Shown here in pieces: positions 8,371 through 16,768 of a stretch of DNA of 64,000 bases. This stretch comes from Streptomyces sp. HUAS 15-9 (GTDB lineage: Bacteria > Actinomycetota > Actinomycetes > Streptomycetales > Streptomycetaceae). Numbering within the stretch: position 1 is the first letter of the stretch; every line of letters begins with the position of its first letter. Where the stretch lies: positions 1,426,001 through 1,490,000 of the forward strand of contig NZ_CP106798.1 in NCBI RefSeq assembly GCF_025642155.1, read 5' to 3'. Made by a program: the position numbers and the translations under genes. The notes under the pieces are model-generated. The model searched no databases. It saw only the letters and a list, made by a program, of their open reading frames with translations, and had not been told where the DNA came from.

Positions 8371-8880
8371 ATGAGCAGCGCATCGCCCAAGCCCGCAACG
8401 GGACCGGCCCGCCGTACGGTCGTGGCCGCGGCCGGAGCGGCGGGGCTCGCCGCCGCGCTGACGGCCTGCGGATCGGGCGACGACTCGTCGAACTCCTCCA
8501 GTGTGTCCGGTTCTTCCGGCAGCTCCGGGACGCGGGGCGGCAACAATGCGAGCGCCGGCGGCTCGGGCGGCGGCGACAACGCCGCGGCGGGCGGCGTCGC
8601 ACTCGCCAAGACCGCGGACATCCCGGAGGGCGGCGGCGAGATCTTCAAGGACCAGGGTGTCGTGGTCACACAGCCGGCGGCGGGCACGTACAAGGCGTTC
8701 TCGTCGAAGTGCCCGCACGCCGGGTGCGCGGTGGGCAGCATCGCGAACGGCGTGATCGTCTGCCCGTGCCACAACAGCCAGTTCTCCGTCACGGACGGCA
8801 GCCGGAAGGCGGGTCCCGCGACCACGGGGCTCACGGCCGCGAACATCACCGTGTCCGGGGACGAGATCAAGCTCGCGTGA
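8371..8880 (+). CDS. Rieske [2Fe-2S] lipoprotein
   Basis: A 169-aa exported Rieske protein. A twin Arg at 14-15 precedes a hydrophobic segment and a lipobox L-T-A-C ending at Cys33, so Tat export followed by lipidation is likely. Residues 34-75 are a Ser/Gly linker. The Rieske fold carries CPHAGC (ligands C114, H116) and CPCHNSQF (ligands C131, H134), and C119/C133 can form the usual disulfide. It is a stand-alone electron-transfer protein, not part of a bc complex here. The start has GGAAGGGAATCCCCAC upstream. Confidence 0.92.
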   Translation: MSSASPKPATGPARRTVVAAAGAAGLAAALTACGSGDDSSNSSSVSGSSGSSGTRGGNNASAGGSGGGDNAAAGGVALAKTADIPEGGGEIFKDQGVVVTQPAAGTYKAFSSKCPHAGCAVGSIANGVIVCPCHNSQFSVTDGSRKAGPATTGLTAANITVSGDEIKLA

Positions 8881-8883
8881 GGG

Positions 8884-9528
8884 TCAGGCCCGGCGGCGCG
8901 GACGCTTGAGGCATCCGAGCACCTCGTCCGTGGTCGCGACCGTGGCGACCAGTGCGAGCGTGTTGCGGATCATCGCGGGGGTGTAATCGGAGGGCACCCC
9001 CGCGATGGCGTCCCGCGGCACGACGACGGTGTAGCCGCGGTTCACCGCGTCGAACACCGCGTTGGGTATCGCGACGTTGGCCGAGACACCGGTGACGATC
9101 AGCGTGCGGCAGCCGAGGTTGCGCAGCAGCGGGTCGACATCGGTGCCCTGGACGGGCGACAGCCCGTGCAGCCGCCGTACGACGAAGTCCTCCTCGGTGA
9201 CCTCGATCGGGGGCGCGATGCGCACCGCCGTGGTACCGGACAGCTGCTGGACGGGGAGCCGTTCGGCGGCGCGGAACAGCCGGGCGTTGCGGTTGGCGCC
9301 CCGGCCGTCCGGGCGGCGCTCGGCGACGGCGTGGATCACCTGGAGGCCGCTGTCGTGCGCGGCGGCGACCAGCCGGGCGACATTGCCGAGGGCACCCGAC
9401 ACACGGGCCTCCCGGGCGAGTTCGGGCAGCGCGCTGTCGGACCCGACGACCCCCTGCTGGCACTCCACGGTGAGCAGCACGGTGCTCGCGGGTTCGAGGA
9501 GTTCTCCGAGCTCATCGTACGACGCCAT
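8884..9528 (-). CDS. Isochorismatase-fold protein with altered catalytic positions
   Basis: A 214-aa protein with the isochorismatase/cysteine-hydrolase alpha/beta fold. The family triad Asp-Lys-Cys seems changed: the N-terminal D-x-Q segment reads VECQQG (Glu), the Lys position reads VVRRLHG (Arg), and the nucleophile loop usually written GV..NVC reads GVSANVAIPN (Ala). Nicotinamidase or isochorismatase activity is therefore doubtful, and a binding role or a different chemistry is possible. The ATG at 9528 follows AAAGGGGGCC. It converges with the Rieske gene, with 3 bp between the two stop codons. Confidence 0.75.
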   Translation of the reverse strand: MASYDELGELLEPASTVLLTVECQQGVVGSDSALPELAREARVSGALGNVARLVAAAHDSGLQVIHAVAERRPDGRGANRNARLFRAAERLPVQQLSGTTAVRIAPPIEVTEEDFVVRRLHGLSPVQGTDVDPLLRNLGCRTLIVTGVSANVAIPNAVFDAVNRGYTVVVPRDAIAGVPSDYTPAMIRNTLALVATVATTDEVLGCLKRPRRRA

Positions 9529-9605
9529 GAGGCCCCCTTTCGCCGGGATGCGGGGCGGGCGAGACTAACCACCATTGCGCGCGAACGGAAGACGACTCAT
9601 TCTTT

Positions 9606-9622
9606 TCTGACGTGATGTCAGA
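9606..9622. promoter_or_regulatory. TCTGAC inverted repeat upstream of the PNPOx gene
   Basis: TCTGAC-gtgat-GTCAGA is a perfect 6-bp inverted repeat between the divergent genes starting at 9528 (minus) and 9689 (plus). It has the size of a small dimeric regulator site. A related but imperfect sequence lies at 16686-16701. The bound protein is unknown. Confidence 0.45.
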
Positions 9623-9688
9623 GGATCTGGGCACCGACGGGGACCTGGACCACCTCCTCTGGCACGACGTGGGAGAAGAGGGGGCCGC

Positions 9689-10156
9689 ATGACCGTCACT
9701 CAGCGCCGGGGCCGGAAGATCATGATGACGCCGGGCGAGCTGGACGAATTCCTGACCACTCAGCGCACCTGCCGGGTCGCCACCGTGTCCGCGGACGGCG
9801 CCCCGCACGTGAGCGCGCTGTGGTTCGCCTGGGACGGCAAGTCGCTGTGGCTGTACTCGGTGGTGCGCAGCAAGCGGTGGGCCGATCTGAGCCGTGATCC
9901 GCGGGTGGCGATCGTGGTGGACTCCGGTGAGGAGTACGACCAGTTGCGCGGCGTCGAGCTGTCCGGAACCGTGGAGTTCGTGGGCGAGGTCCCGCGCAGG
10001 GGCGAGTTGTGCGCCGAACTCGACACCGCGGAGACCCTGTTCGCCCGCAAGAACTTCGGTCTGGACGAGATGCCGCACGACGGTCGGCACGCCTGGGCGC
10101 GGCTGACCCCGGAGAAGGTCGTCTCCTGGGACTTCCGCAAGCTGGGCTCGGTGTAG
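9689..10156 (+). CDS. Pyridoxamine 5'-phosphate oxidase-like flavin/F420 protein
   Basis: A 155-aa split-barrel protein of the PNPOx-like superfamily (many actinobacterial members bind F420 or FMN). The characteristic opening CRVATVSADGAPHVSALWFAW is present, then LWLYSVVRSKRWADLSRDPRVAI, where the Lys/Arg contact the cofactor phosphate. The start has AGAGGGGGCCGC upstream. A redox or cofactor-protecting role is likely; the exact substrate is not visible. An inverted repeat at 9606-9622 lies upstream. Confidence 0.82.
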   Translation: MTVTQRRGRKIMMTPGELDEFLTTQRTCRVATVSADGAPHVSALWFAWDGKSLWLYSVVRSKRWADLSRDPRVAIVVDSGEEYDQLRGVELSGTVEFVGEVPRRGELCAELDTAETLFARKNFGLDEMPHDGRHAWARLTPEKVVSWDFRKLGSV

Positions 10157-10187
10157 GGCTGTTGAGCCGACGTCGGCCCCGTTCGGC

Positions 10188-11090
10188 TCAGCCGACTGTC
10201 GCGGCCGCCGCCTGCAGTGCCTCCACCGCCGCGCGGATGGAGGGGCGGCGGTCGGCGTCGGCCCGCCAGACGACGTACACATGACGGCGCACGCGCTGCT
10301 TGAGCGGAACCATGACGACGCCCGGGGGCACCGGGTGCCGTCCCAGCAGCGGTGCGATGCATACCCCCAACCCTGCTGCCACCAGGGCGAGTTGGGTGTG
10401 GGTCTCGGCGGCACGATGGCCGACGTTCGGCTCGATGCCGCGCGAGCGCAGCGTGAACATGAGCCACTCGTGGCAGAACTCGCCCTCGCCCCAGGTGATC
10501 CACTCGTCCTCGGCGAACTCCCCGAGGTCCACCTCGCCCCGGTCCGCGAGCCGGTGGCCGGCCAGCATGGCCACATCGGCCGGGTCGTCGAGGAGGGGTG
10601 CCTTCACCAGACCGTCCGGGACCGGCATCGGCTTGTTGTACCAGTCGAGGACGACGGCGAGATCGAGGTCGCCGCGGACGACTCCGGCGATGCCGTTCTC
10701 GGGCTCCAGTTCGCTGGAGCGCACCCGCAGCGCCGGGTGCCGGGCGCGCAGGGCCGTGAGCGCGGCGGGGAACAGTCCGCGGGCGGCGGTGGGGAACGCG
10801 GACAGCCGCAGCTCGCCGACGACCTGCCCGCGATGCGCCTCCAGATCGGACTGGGCGAGCTCCACCTGGGACAGGATCCGCGCCGCGTGCTCGGAGAGCA
10901 GTCGTCCCGCGTCCGTGAGGCGCACCCCCCGCCCGTTCTTGGCGAGGAGCCGCTGTCCCACCTCCCGCTCCAGCTTGCCCATCTGCTGCGAGACCGCGGA
11001 CGTGGTGACGTGCAGCGCCTCGGCCGCGCCGCTGACCGAGCCGTGCCGGGCGAGGGCATCCAGGGTGCGCAGGCGCTCCAGGTTCAACAT
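10188..11090 (-). CDS. LysR-family transcriptional regulator
   Basis: A 300-aa standard LysR protein: winged HTH at residues 1-60 (LDALARHGSVSGAAEALHVTTSAVSQQMGKLE, in part) and a C-terminal periplasmic-binding-like effector domain. It is divergent from an EamA exporter at 11165, the usual arrangement for a regulator and its target. Repeated CTACGAGGT elements sit in the intergenic region. It probably controls the exporter in response to a small molecule, perhaps an amino acid. Confidence 0.88.
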   Translation of the reverse strand: MLNLERLRTLDALARHGSVSGAAEALHVTTSAVSQQMGKLEREVGQRLLAKNGRGVRLTDAGRLLSEHAARILSQVELAQSDLEAHRGQVVGELRLSAFPTAARGLFPAALTALRARHPALRVRSSELEPENGIAGVVRGDLDLAVVLDWYNKPMPVPDGLVKAPLLDDPADVAMLAGHRLADRGEVDLGEFAEDEWITWGEGEFCHEWLMFTLRSRGIEPNVGHRAAETHTQLALVAAGLGVCIAPLLGRHPVPPGVVMVPLKQRVRRHVYVVWRADADRRPSIRAAVEALQAAAATVG

Positions 11091-11100
11091 GTAAGCAATA

Positions 11101-11159
11101 CTACGAGGTATCGCGTGAAAAATCTCGATTGTGCTACGAGGTTGCCCTCGGCATCGTAG
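11101..11159. promoter_or_regulatory. LysR-type operator candidate: repeated CTACGAGGT
   Basis: CTACGAGGT occurs at 11101-11109 and again at 11134-11142, exactly 33 bp apart (three turns), and an inverted partial copy CATCGTAG lies at 11152-11159. These lie between the divergent LysR and EamA genes, where the recognition and activation sites of a LysR tetramer are expected. Confidence 0.55.
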
Positions 11160-11164
11160 GGTCC

Positions 11165-12103
11165 ATGACCACCGTCACCACCCCCCGCACCGAGGCCGCC
11201 ACCGCCCGGCAGCCGCGCACCCGCCTCGACTGGCGCCTCCGCTTCGGCGCCCTGTCCCTGATATGGGGCTTCAGCTTCCTGCTCATCAAGGTGGGCACGC
11301 AGGGGTACGCGCCCTTCCAGGTCACCCTGGGGCGGCTGGTGTTCGGTACGGCGGTGCTCGCCGCGGCGATGGCGGTCAAGCGGGAGCGGCTCCCGCGCGG
11401 GGCGCGCACCTGGGGCCACTTGGCGGTCGCCGCGTTCCTGCTGAACGCCCTGCCCTTCTCCCTCTTCGCCTACTCGGAACTCACCGTCCCGTCGACGCTG
11501 GCGGGCATCTGCAACGCCACCTCACCGCTGTGGGGCATGGCGCTGTCCCTGGTCGCTCTCTCGGAGGACCGCCCGACCCGGGTTCGCTTCGCCGGCCTCG
11601 GCCTCGGTTTCCTCGGGGTGTTGACGGTGCTCGGCGCGTGGCAGGGATTCCATGGCCTGGATGCCACGGGTACGGCGATGGCTCTGCTGGCCTCCCTCAG
11701 CTATCCGATCGGGTGGATCCATGTCCGGCGGACGCTGGCCGGGACGGGGCATTCGCATCTGGCGATGACGGGGGCGCAGTTGTTGATGGCCACGGGGCAG
11801 CTGGCCGTTGTGACTCCGCTGTTCACTTCGGTTCCGGGCCACTTCTCTCTTGTTCCGCTGCTTGCCGTTGCCGCGTTGGGTGCGCTGGGGACCGGGCTGG
11901 CCGTTCTCCTCCAGTACGGGTTGGTTGCCGAGGTCGGCCCCACCACGGCTCAGATGGTGACCTACTTCATCCCCGTGATCGCCACCGCGGCGGGGGTTGC
12001 CATTTTGGGGGAGTCGCTTCGGTGGACCACTCCGGTGGGAGCAGTGATCGTTCTTGCGGGGGCGGCGCTTACTCAGGTGAGGCTCAAGAGGGGTGCCTCT
12101 TAA
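11165..12103 (+). CDS. EamA/DMT-family transporter
   Basis: A 312-aa membrane protein with two EamA repeats and about ten hydrophobic helices. The first repeat begins LSLIWGFSFLLIKVG and the second GIAILGESLRWTTPVGAV near the C-terminus; each is a drug/metabolite-transporter hallmark. Members export amino acids, purines or drugs across the cytoplasmic membrane. It is divergent from the LysR gene, which probably controls it. The ATG at 11165 is preferred over an upstream in-frame codon because the hydrophilic N-tail then has a normal length. Confidence 0.87.
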   Translation: MTTVTTPRTEAATARQPRTRLDWRLRFGALSLIWGFSFLLIKVGTQGYAPFQVTLGRLVFGTAVLAAAMAVKRERLPRGARTWGHLAVAAFLLNALPFSLFAYSELTVPSTLAGICNATSPLWGMALSLVALSEDRPTRVRFAGLGLGFLGVLTVLGAWQGFHGLDATGTAMALLASLSYPIGWIHVRRTLAGTGHSHLAMTGAQLLMATGQLAVVTPLFTSVPGHFSLVPLLAVAALGALGTGLAVLLQYGLVAEVGPTTAQMVTYFIPVIATAAGVAILGESLRWTTPVGAVIVLAGAALTQVRLKRGAS

Positions 12104-12115
12104 GGCCGTAAGTGC

Positions 12116-13447
12116 CTACACATAAGGCCTGACCGGCATTGGGCCCACCGCCGCCGCCACCGCATCCGCCAAAGGGCCGGTCTCCTCCGGGGTCAGCGTC
12201 GAGATCGTGATGCGGATTCCGGGTGGGGCGTTCAGGCGGAAGCGGGCACCCGGGGAGACGGCCCAGCCCGCGTGCAGGAGGCGGGCCACCGCGCCTGTCT
12301 CGTCAGGGACCGGTACCCAGACGTTCATGCCGCTGCGGCCGTACGAGGGGACCCCGCGCTCCGCGAGCGCGTCGATCAGCAGGTCCCTGCGGGTCCGGTA
12401 CGCCGCCGCCACCGCCGGGCCGTCCACCGCGCCCTCCTTCCAGAGGTGGACCACGGCGCGTTGCAGCAGGCGGCTCACCCATCCCGGCCCCAGCCGCTGT
12501 CTTCCGCGCACGCGGTCGACGGTGACGGAGTCGCCGGTGAGCACGGCGAGGCGCAGATCGGGGCCGTACGCCTTGGCGACGGAGCGGACGAAGGCCCAGT
12601 GGTGGGTGACACCGGCGAGGGGGTGCGGGGGCAGGTCGACGATACCGTGGCCGTGGTCGTCCTCGATCAGCAGGGTCTGCGGGTATGCGCGCAGCACGGA
12701 ACGCAGGGCACGCGCGCGAGTGGCGCTCACAGAAGCACCGGTGGGGTTCTGCGCGCGGGCGGTGACGATCAGGGCACGCGCTCCGGAGGCGAGGGCGGCG
12801 CGCAGGTCCTCGGGGCGCGGGCCCTCGTCGTCGACGCCCACGGGGGCCGTGCGCAGCCCCAGCGCCGGTACGAGGTCGAGGGTCCGGCCCCAGCCGGGGT
12901 CCTCGACGGCGACGGCGTCCCCCGGTTTGAGGTGTGCCGCGAGGACGCGCTCCACGGCGTCCAGTGAACCGGAGGTCACGGTGAGCGGCCCGTCGGGCAC
13001 CCCGACGGTGTCGAGTTCGGCACGCGCGATCCGGGCCAGCTCCGGCTCGACAGGCTCGGCTCCGTAGAGCACCGGCTCCCGGTCCGCCTCCGCCGCCACC
13101 GCCGCGAGGGCGTGCGTGAGCGGAGGCAGCAGTGCCGGGTCGGGGTTGCCACTGGACAGGTCCCGCACCCCGGCCGGTACGGCCACATGCAGCTGCTCAC
13201 GTCCCGTGGTGGCCGGCTTGGGCCGGATACGGCTGCCACGGCGCCCTGCCGTCTCGATGACCCCGCGCTCCCGCAGGGTGCGGTAGGCGGCGGCAACCGT
13301 ATTGGGATTCACTCCCAGCCGGGCGGCCAACTCTCTCATGGGCGGCAGCAGTTGGCCCGGTTCCAGGTCACCGGCCCCCACCACGCGCTCGACGCTCGCC
13401 GCGATCTCCGCTGCGCCGCGACCTTCGATCGGATAATCTCCTAGCAC
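12116..13447 (-). CDS. MocR/PdxR-type GntR regulator with aminotransferase domain
   Basis: A 443-aa fusion: an N-terminal GntR winged HTH (residues 10-75; LPPMRELAARLGVNPNTVAA) joined to a fold-type I PLP aminotransferase-like domain. NPTG is at 234-237, the phosphate-binding Asp at 263-264 and the PLP Lys at 292 (SVAKAYGP). PdxR members sense PLP and control vitamin B6 metabolism. The divergent neighbour is a PNPOx-like gene, which fits. The GTG start lies about 8 nt after CATAAT on the minus strand with no ribosome site, so the mRNA may be leaderless. Confidence 0.88.
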   Translation of the reverse strand: MLGDYPIEGRGAAEIAASVERVVGAGDLEPGQLLPPMRELAARLGVNPNTVAAAYRTLRERGVIETAGRRGSRIRPKPATTGREQLHVAVPAGVRDLSSGNPDPALLPPLTHALAAVAAEADREPVLYGAEPVEPELARIARAELDTVGVPDGPLTVTSGSLDAVERVLAAHLKPGDAVAVEDPGWGRTLDLVPALGLRTAPVGVDDEGPRPEDLRAALASGARALIVTARAQNPTGASVSATRARALRSVLRAYPQTLLIEDDHGHGIVDLPPHPLAGVTHHWAFVRSVAKAYGPDLRLAVLTGDSVTVDRVRGRQRLGPGWVSRLLQRAVVHLWKEGAVDGPAVAAAYRTRRDLLIDALAERGVPSYGRSGMNVWVPVPDETGAVARLLHAGWAVSPGARFRLNAPPGIRITISTLTPEETGPLADAVAAAVGPMPVRPYV

Positions 13448-13453
13448 AAAAGA

Positions 13454-13470
13454 GATTATGCACTAGTGCA
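13454..13470. promoter_or_regulatory. MocR/PNPOx divergent promoter with palindrome TGCACTAGTGCA
   Basis: A perfect 12-bp palindrome at 13459-13470 abuts CATAAT (minus-strand -10 hexamer, 13454-13459) in front of the MocR gene's GTG start. A related CTAGCACA lies at 13441-13448. A regulator bound here would block both divergent promoters, so autoregulation is likely. Confidence 0.5.
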
Positions 13471-13483
13471 ATGGAGAGCCGCC

Positions 13484-14164
13484 ATGCAGGGGACCCAGCA
13501 GACGCCGCCGTCGGCCGCCTACACCCCGACCGACCGCACCGTCCCGACGCGCGCCGCCGAGAAGGCGTCGTACGACAAGGAGCTGGTGCACTCGATACTC
13601 GACGAGGGCTACGTCTGCCACCTCGGCTTCGTCCGCGACGGCGCACCGGTGGTGCTGCCCACGCTGTACGGCCGGGTCGGCGAGCGGCTCTATGTGCACG
13701 GCTCCACCGGGTCGCGCCCGCTGCGGATGACGGGCGGGACCGACCCGGGGCTCGCGGTGTGCCTGACGGTCACCCATGTCGACGGGCTGGTCCTGGCCCG
13801 CTCCGCCTTCCACCACTCGATCAACTACCGCTCGGTCGTGGTGCACGGCACCGCCCACCAGGTCACCGACCCCGAGGAGCTGCGACTGGCCCTGGACGCG
13901 CTGGTCGACCATGTCGTACCGGGGCGCTCCGCCGACTCCCGGCCCGCCAACAAGAAGGAACTGGCGGCCACCGCGGTCATCCGGCTCGACCTGGACGAGG
14001 TCTCCGCCAAGGTCCGTACCGGCGGCGCGAACGACGAGCCCGAGGACCTGTCCCTCGCCCACTGGGCCGGCGTCGTCCCGCTGCGCAAGGGGTACGACGC
14101 ACCGGTCGCGAACGCCGACCTCGTCCCCGGCACAGAGCTCCCCGACTACCTCAGGGCGCTGTGA
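13484..14164 (+). CDS. PNPOx-like FMN-binding split-barrel protein
   Basis: A 226-aa protein of the pyridoxamine 5'-phosphate oxidase-related superfamily (nitroimidazole-resistance/FMN-binding type). The barrel opens VCHLGFVRDGAPVVLPTLYGRVGER, in part, followed by the cofactor segment LYVHGSTGSRPLRM. ATG 13484 has GGAGAG about seven bases upstream; a GTG at 13466 is in frame but lies inside the palindrome. It is divergent from the PdxR-like gene and overlaps the next gene by one base (TGATG), so it is translated with PaiB. It likely belongs to B6/flavin metabolism. Confidence 0.82.
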   Translation: MQGTQQTPPSAAYTPTDRTVPTRAAEKASYDKELVHSILDEGYVCHLGFVRDGAPVVLPTLYGRVGERLYVHGSTGSRPLRMTGGTDPGLAVCLTVTHVDGLVLARSAFHHSINYRSVVVHGTAHQVTDPEELRLALDALVDHVVPGRSADSRPANKKELAATAVIRLDLDEVSAKVRTGGANDEPEDLSLAHWAGVVPLRKGYDAPVANADLVPGTELPDYLRAL

Positions 14165-14802
14165 TGCTGATCCACCCCTGGGACGCGCCCCGCGACGACA
14201 CCGAGTGGCAGACCTGGCTGGCCGCGCATGACTTCGGCCAGCTCGCGGTCAATGGACTGCCCGGTGAGCCGCCCTTCGTGCAGCCGCTCCACTTCGCCTT
14301 CGACGCCGCCCGCGGCGAGGCGGTCACCCACCTCGCCCGCCCCAATCCGCTGTGGCCCGCCCTGGAGGCGAACCCGCGGGTGCTGCTGAGCGTGGTCGAC
14401 GACTACGTCTATGTGCCCGGCCCCTGGCAGGCCGCGCCGGACGGCCCGCCCGAGCACGGCGTCCCGACGAGCTTCTACACCGCCGTCCAGCTGAGCTGCA
14501 CGGCCCATGTCGTGGACGACCCGGCGGAGAAGTCCGACATGCTCAACCGCCAGGTCGGTCACTTCCAGCCGGAGGGCGGCTCGTCCCGGGCGACACCGGA
14601 CGAGGCTCCGTACGGTCGCCTGCTGTCCGGCATCCGCGGGCTGCGGCTCGTGGTGACCGAGGTACGGGCGAAGTTCAAGTACGCGGGCAAGAAGCCGGAG
14701 GAGGTGCAGGACCGGATCGCCGGCGCGCTGGCGGGGCGGAGCGGGCCGGGGGACGACGCGGCGCGGGAGCACCTGGTGCGCAGGCGAGGGGCGTGTGCGT
14801 GA
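14164..14802 (+). CDS. FMN-binding negative transcriptional regulator, PaiB family
   Basis: A 212-aa PaiB-like protein, matching the family in length and landmarks: opening HPWDAPRDD, then LHFAFD, HLARPNPLW and FYTAVQLSCTAHVVDD, with the C-terminal MLNRQVGHFQPE. The fold is an FMN-binding split barrel. In Bacillus PaiB is linked to repression of sporulation and protease genes, but most homologues are uncharacterised. Its start overlaps the previous stop by one base, so it is cotranslated with the PNPOx-like protein. Confidence 0.85.
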   Translation: MLIHPWDAPRDDTEWQTWLAAHDFGQLAVNGLPGEPPFVQPLHFAFDAARGEAVTHLARPNPLWPALEANPRVLLSVVDDYVYVPGPWQAAPDGPPEHGVPTSFYTAVQLSCTAHVVDDPAEKSDMLNRQVGHFQPEGGSSRATPDEAPYGRLLSGIRGLRLVVTEVRAKFKYAGKKPEEVQDRIAGALAGRSGPGDDAAREHLVRRRGACA

Positions 14803-14822
14803 CCGGACGGGCCGGCCGGGGT

Positions 14823-15839
14823 TCACTCGGCGGGCTGTGCCGCCGTTCCCCGGGCGGCGAGTTCGCGTCGGGGTGCGCCGCTCGCCACCGGGTCCGCGGA
14901 GCCCTTCGCGGGCGTCGAGGACTGCGCGATGAACGCGCCGACCAGGACGACCGCACCGCCGACGACCTGGGGCGCGGAGAGGTGTTCGCCGAGGAGCACC
15001 CAGGCCAGCACGGTCGCGACGACCGCCTCCAGGCAGGCCACGACGCCGGCGACCTGCGGGGAGAGCCGCCGCACGGACACCACACCGGTGACATAGGCGA
15101 TGACCGTGGCGACCAGGACGATCCACGCGAGCAGGACGGCGGCCGGGACCTGGGAGCCGTTCAGGTGGGCGGTGCCGGAGAGGACGGACCAGTCCATGGA
15201 CCAGGGGCGGGCCACGGCGGTCAGCACGAGGGCGCCGATGAGCAGTCCGTACGCGATGACACCGAGTGGGTCAGGCGCCTCATCGCCCGCGTCGCTGCCC
15301 TGGTCGGACAGGACGAAATAGCCGACCTGGCAGCAGGCCGCGCCCAGGGCGAGCAGCAGCCCCAGCGCGTCGAAGCCCAGCCCCGACCAGACCTCGACGA
15401 CACAGGCGAGGCCACCGGCCGCGAGGACCACACCGAGCGCGGCGGCACGGGTGACCGGCCGGCGCTGCACGAATCGCACCCAGCCGAGCACCAGGGCGGG
15501 GGCGAGGTACTCCACGAGCAGCGCGACCCCGACCGGGATGCGTGAGATCGCGGCGAAGTAGCAGGCCTGGACGCCGGCCACGGCGAGCAGTCCGAACCCG
15601 GTGAGCAGCGCGGGGCGACGGCGCACGAGGCCCCGGTGGCGCACGGCGAGCGGCAGCATCACCAGCGCGGCCCCGGCCACCCGCAGCCACACCACGTGCA
15701 GCGGGTCGAGTCCCGCCTCGATCAGCGGCTTGGCCGCGACACCGGATCCCCCGAAGGCGAGCGCCGAGGCGAGCGCGAGGCCGAGCCCGACACCCTTCCC
15801 GTGGCTGCCCTGGCTGCTTTCAGACGTATGCACCGGCAC
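14823..15839 (-). CDS. EamA/DMT-family transporter
   Basis: A 338-aa integral membrane protein with two EamA units (about ten helices; for example LGLALASALAFGGSGVAAKP at the start and VLAWVLLGEHLSAPQVVGGA in the second repeat). Probably an exporter of amino acids, threonine/homoserine or drugs. It converges with the paiB gene 20 bp away and is a separate unit on the minus strand. The GTG start has a second in-frame GTG two codons later. The substrate is unknown. Confidence 0.85.
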   Translation of the reverse strand: MPVHTSESSQGSHGKGVGLGLALASALAFGGSGVAAKPLIEAGLDPLHVVWLRVAGAALVMLPLAVRHRGLVRRRPALLTGFGLLAVAGVQACYFAAISRIPVGVALLVEYLAPALVLGWVRFVQRRPVTRAAALGVVLAAGGLACVVEVWSGLGFDALGLLLALGAACCQVGYFVLSDQGSDAGDEAPDPLGVIAYGLLIGALVLTAVARPWSMDWSVLSGTAHLNGSQVPAAVLLAWIVLVATVIAYVTGVVSVRRLSPQVAGVVACLEAVVATVLAWVLLGEHLSAPQVVGGAVVLVGAFIAQSSTPAKGSADPVASGAPRRELAARGTAAQPAE

Positions 15840-15908
15840 ATGATGACAGGCGATGACATGAGCGTCACCCCCAATGGCACCTGTCTCATCGGCTGGAGGG
15901 GCGCACCC

Positions 15909-16457
15909 TCACCAGGCCGCGCCGCCGTCCCCCGCGTACTCCCCCGGGCCGGTGATCCGGGCCGGCAGGCCGGACACCTCTATCCCGGCGCGCGCGAGCA
16001 CCTCGACGGCGCGGGCCTGCGGGTCCCGGACGAGCGCTACGAGCAGATCGGTGCCGCCCGCGCGTTCGCCGCCGCGCAGCCGCGCCCGCTCGACGGCGTG
16101 GACCATGGCGGCGGAGGCGAGCGGCGACCAGCCGTCGGTCCCCTTCAGGGTGGAAATCACGCCCGAGTCCTCCACGGTGCTCTGCCAGCGCAGCCCGTAG
16201 CCGATGCTGCGCTGGACGAGATAGCCGAGCAGCCGGGCGATCTGCGCAGGCTCGCCGATCACGGCCCGTACGTCGGGATCGGACTCCAGGAGCGAGTGCA
16301 GCAGGTGGGCGGTGTCGATCTGCCGGTCCCCGTCCCGAACGGCCCTGCGGCGGGCACCAGCGACCACCGCTGCCAGCTCGGCGCTGAGCCCGGCATCGTC
16401 ATCCGCGCGAAGGATTCCCTGGTCGTGGGCGGACTGCTGGGGAATACGGGGTTGCAC
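15909..16457 (-). CDS. Clp N-terminal (double-repeat) domain protein
   Basis: A 182-aa protein made of the Clp-N double repeat only: first repeat LSAELAAVVAGARRRAVRDG with IDTAHLLHSLLE, second repeat SPLASAAMVHAVERARLRGG with GTDLLVALVRDP. It has no AAA+ domain. Stand-alone Clp-N proteins may act as substrate adaptors or sequesterers for ClpC-type unfoldases. GTG 16457 follows ATGGGGTAGGGGAT; an ATG at 16493 would add 12 residues. Confidence 0.78.
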   Translation of the reverse strand: MQPRIPQQSAHDQGILRADDDAGLSAELAAVVAGARRRAVRDGDRQIDTAHLLHSLLESDPDVRAVIGEPAQIARLLGYLVQRSIGYGLRWQSTVEDSGVISTLKGTDGWSPLASAAMVHAVERARLRGGERAGGTDLLVALVRDPQARAVEVLARAGIEVSGLPARITGPGEYAGDGGAAW

Positions 16458-16768
16458 ATCCCCTACCCCATCAGCCTCTCGGGCCGAGGTCATCGCCGGG
16501 GGGAAGCATTTTCGCGTCCCACGGAGAGTGGACAACCCCGGCCGCAATCTCCTCCTTACGGAGGAGATCAGGCCGATGTGGTTGCGGGAGGGCGCGCCGC
16601 CTTGCCTCACGCCCAGCGGTGTCGCCCGCTCCGAGTCTCGACCCTGCCTGTGGCCTCGCCCCCGTGGTCTCGACTCTCCACATTTTCTGACAGTTCATCA
16701 GTATTGAATGTTCCAGGCCCTGCGGCTACGTTCCGCGACACCACAGCCCGACACGAAGAGGTGGTCGC
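16458..16768. other. Intergenic region with promoter for the SRPBCC gene
   Basis: No coding signal was seen in this 311-bp divergent region. Its right half holds a good plus-strand promoter, TTGAAT (16704-16709) and TACGTT (16727-16732) with a 17-bp spacer, and upstream of it an imperfect repeat TCTGA-N7-TCAG (16686-16701). Confidence 0.6.
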
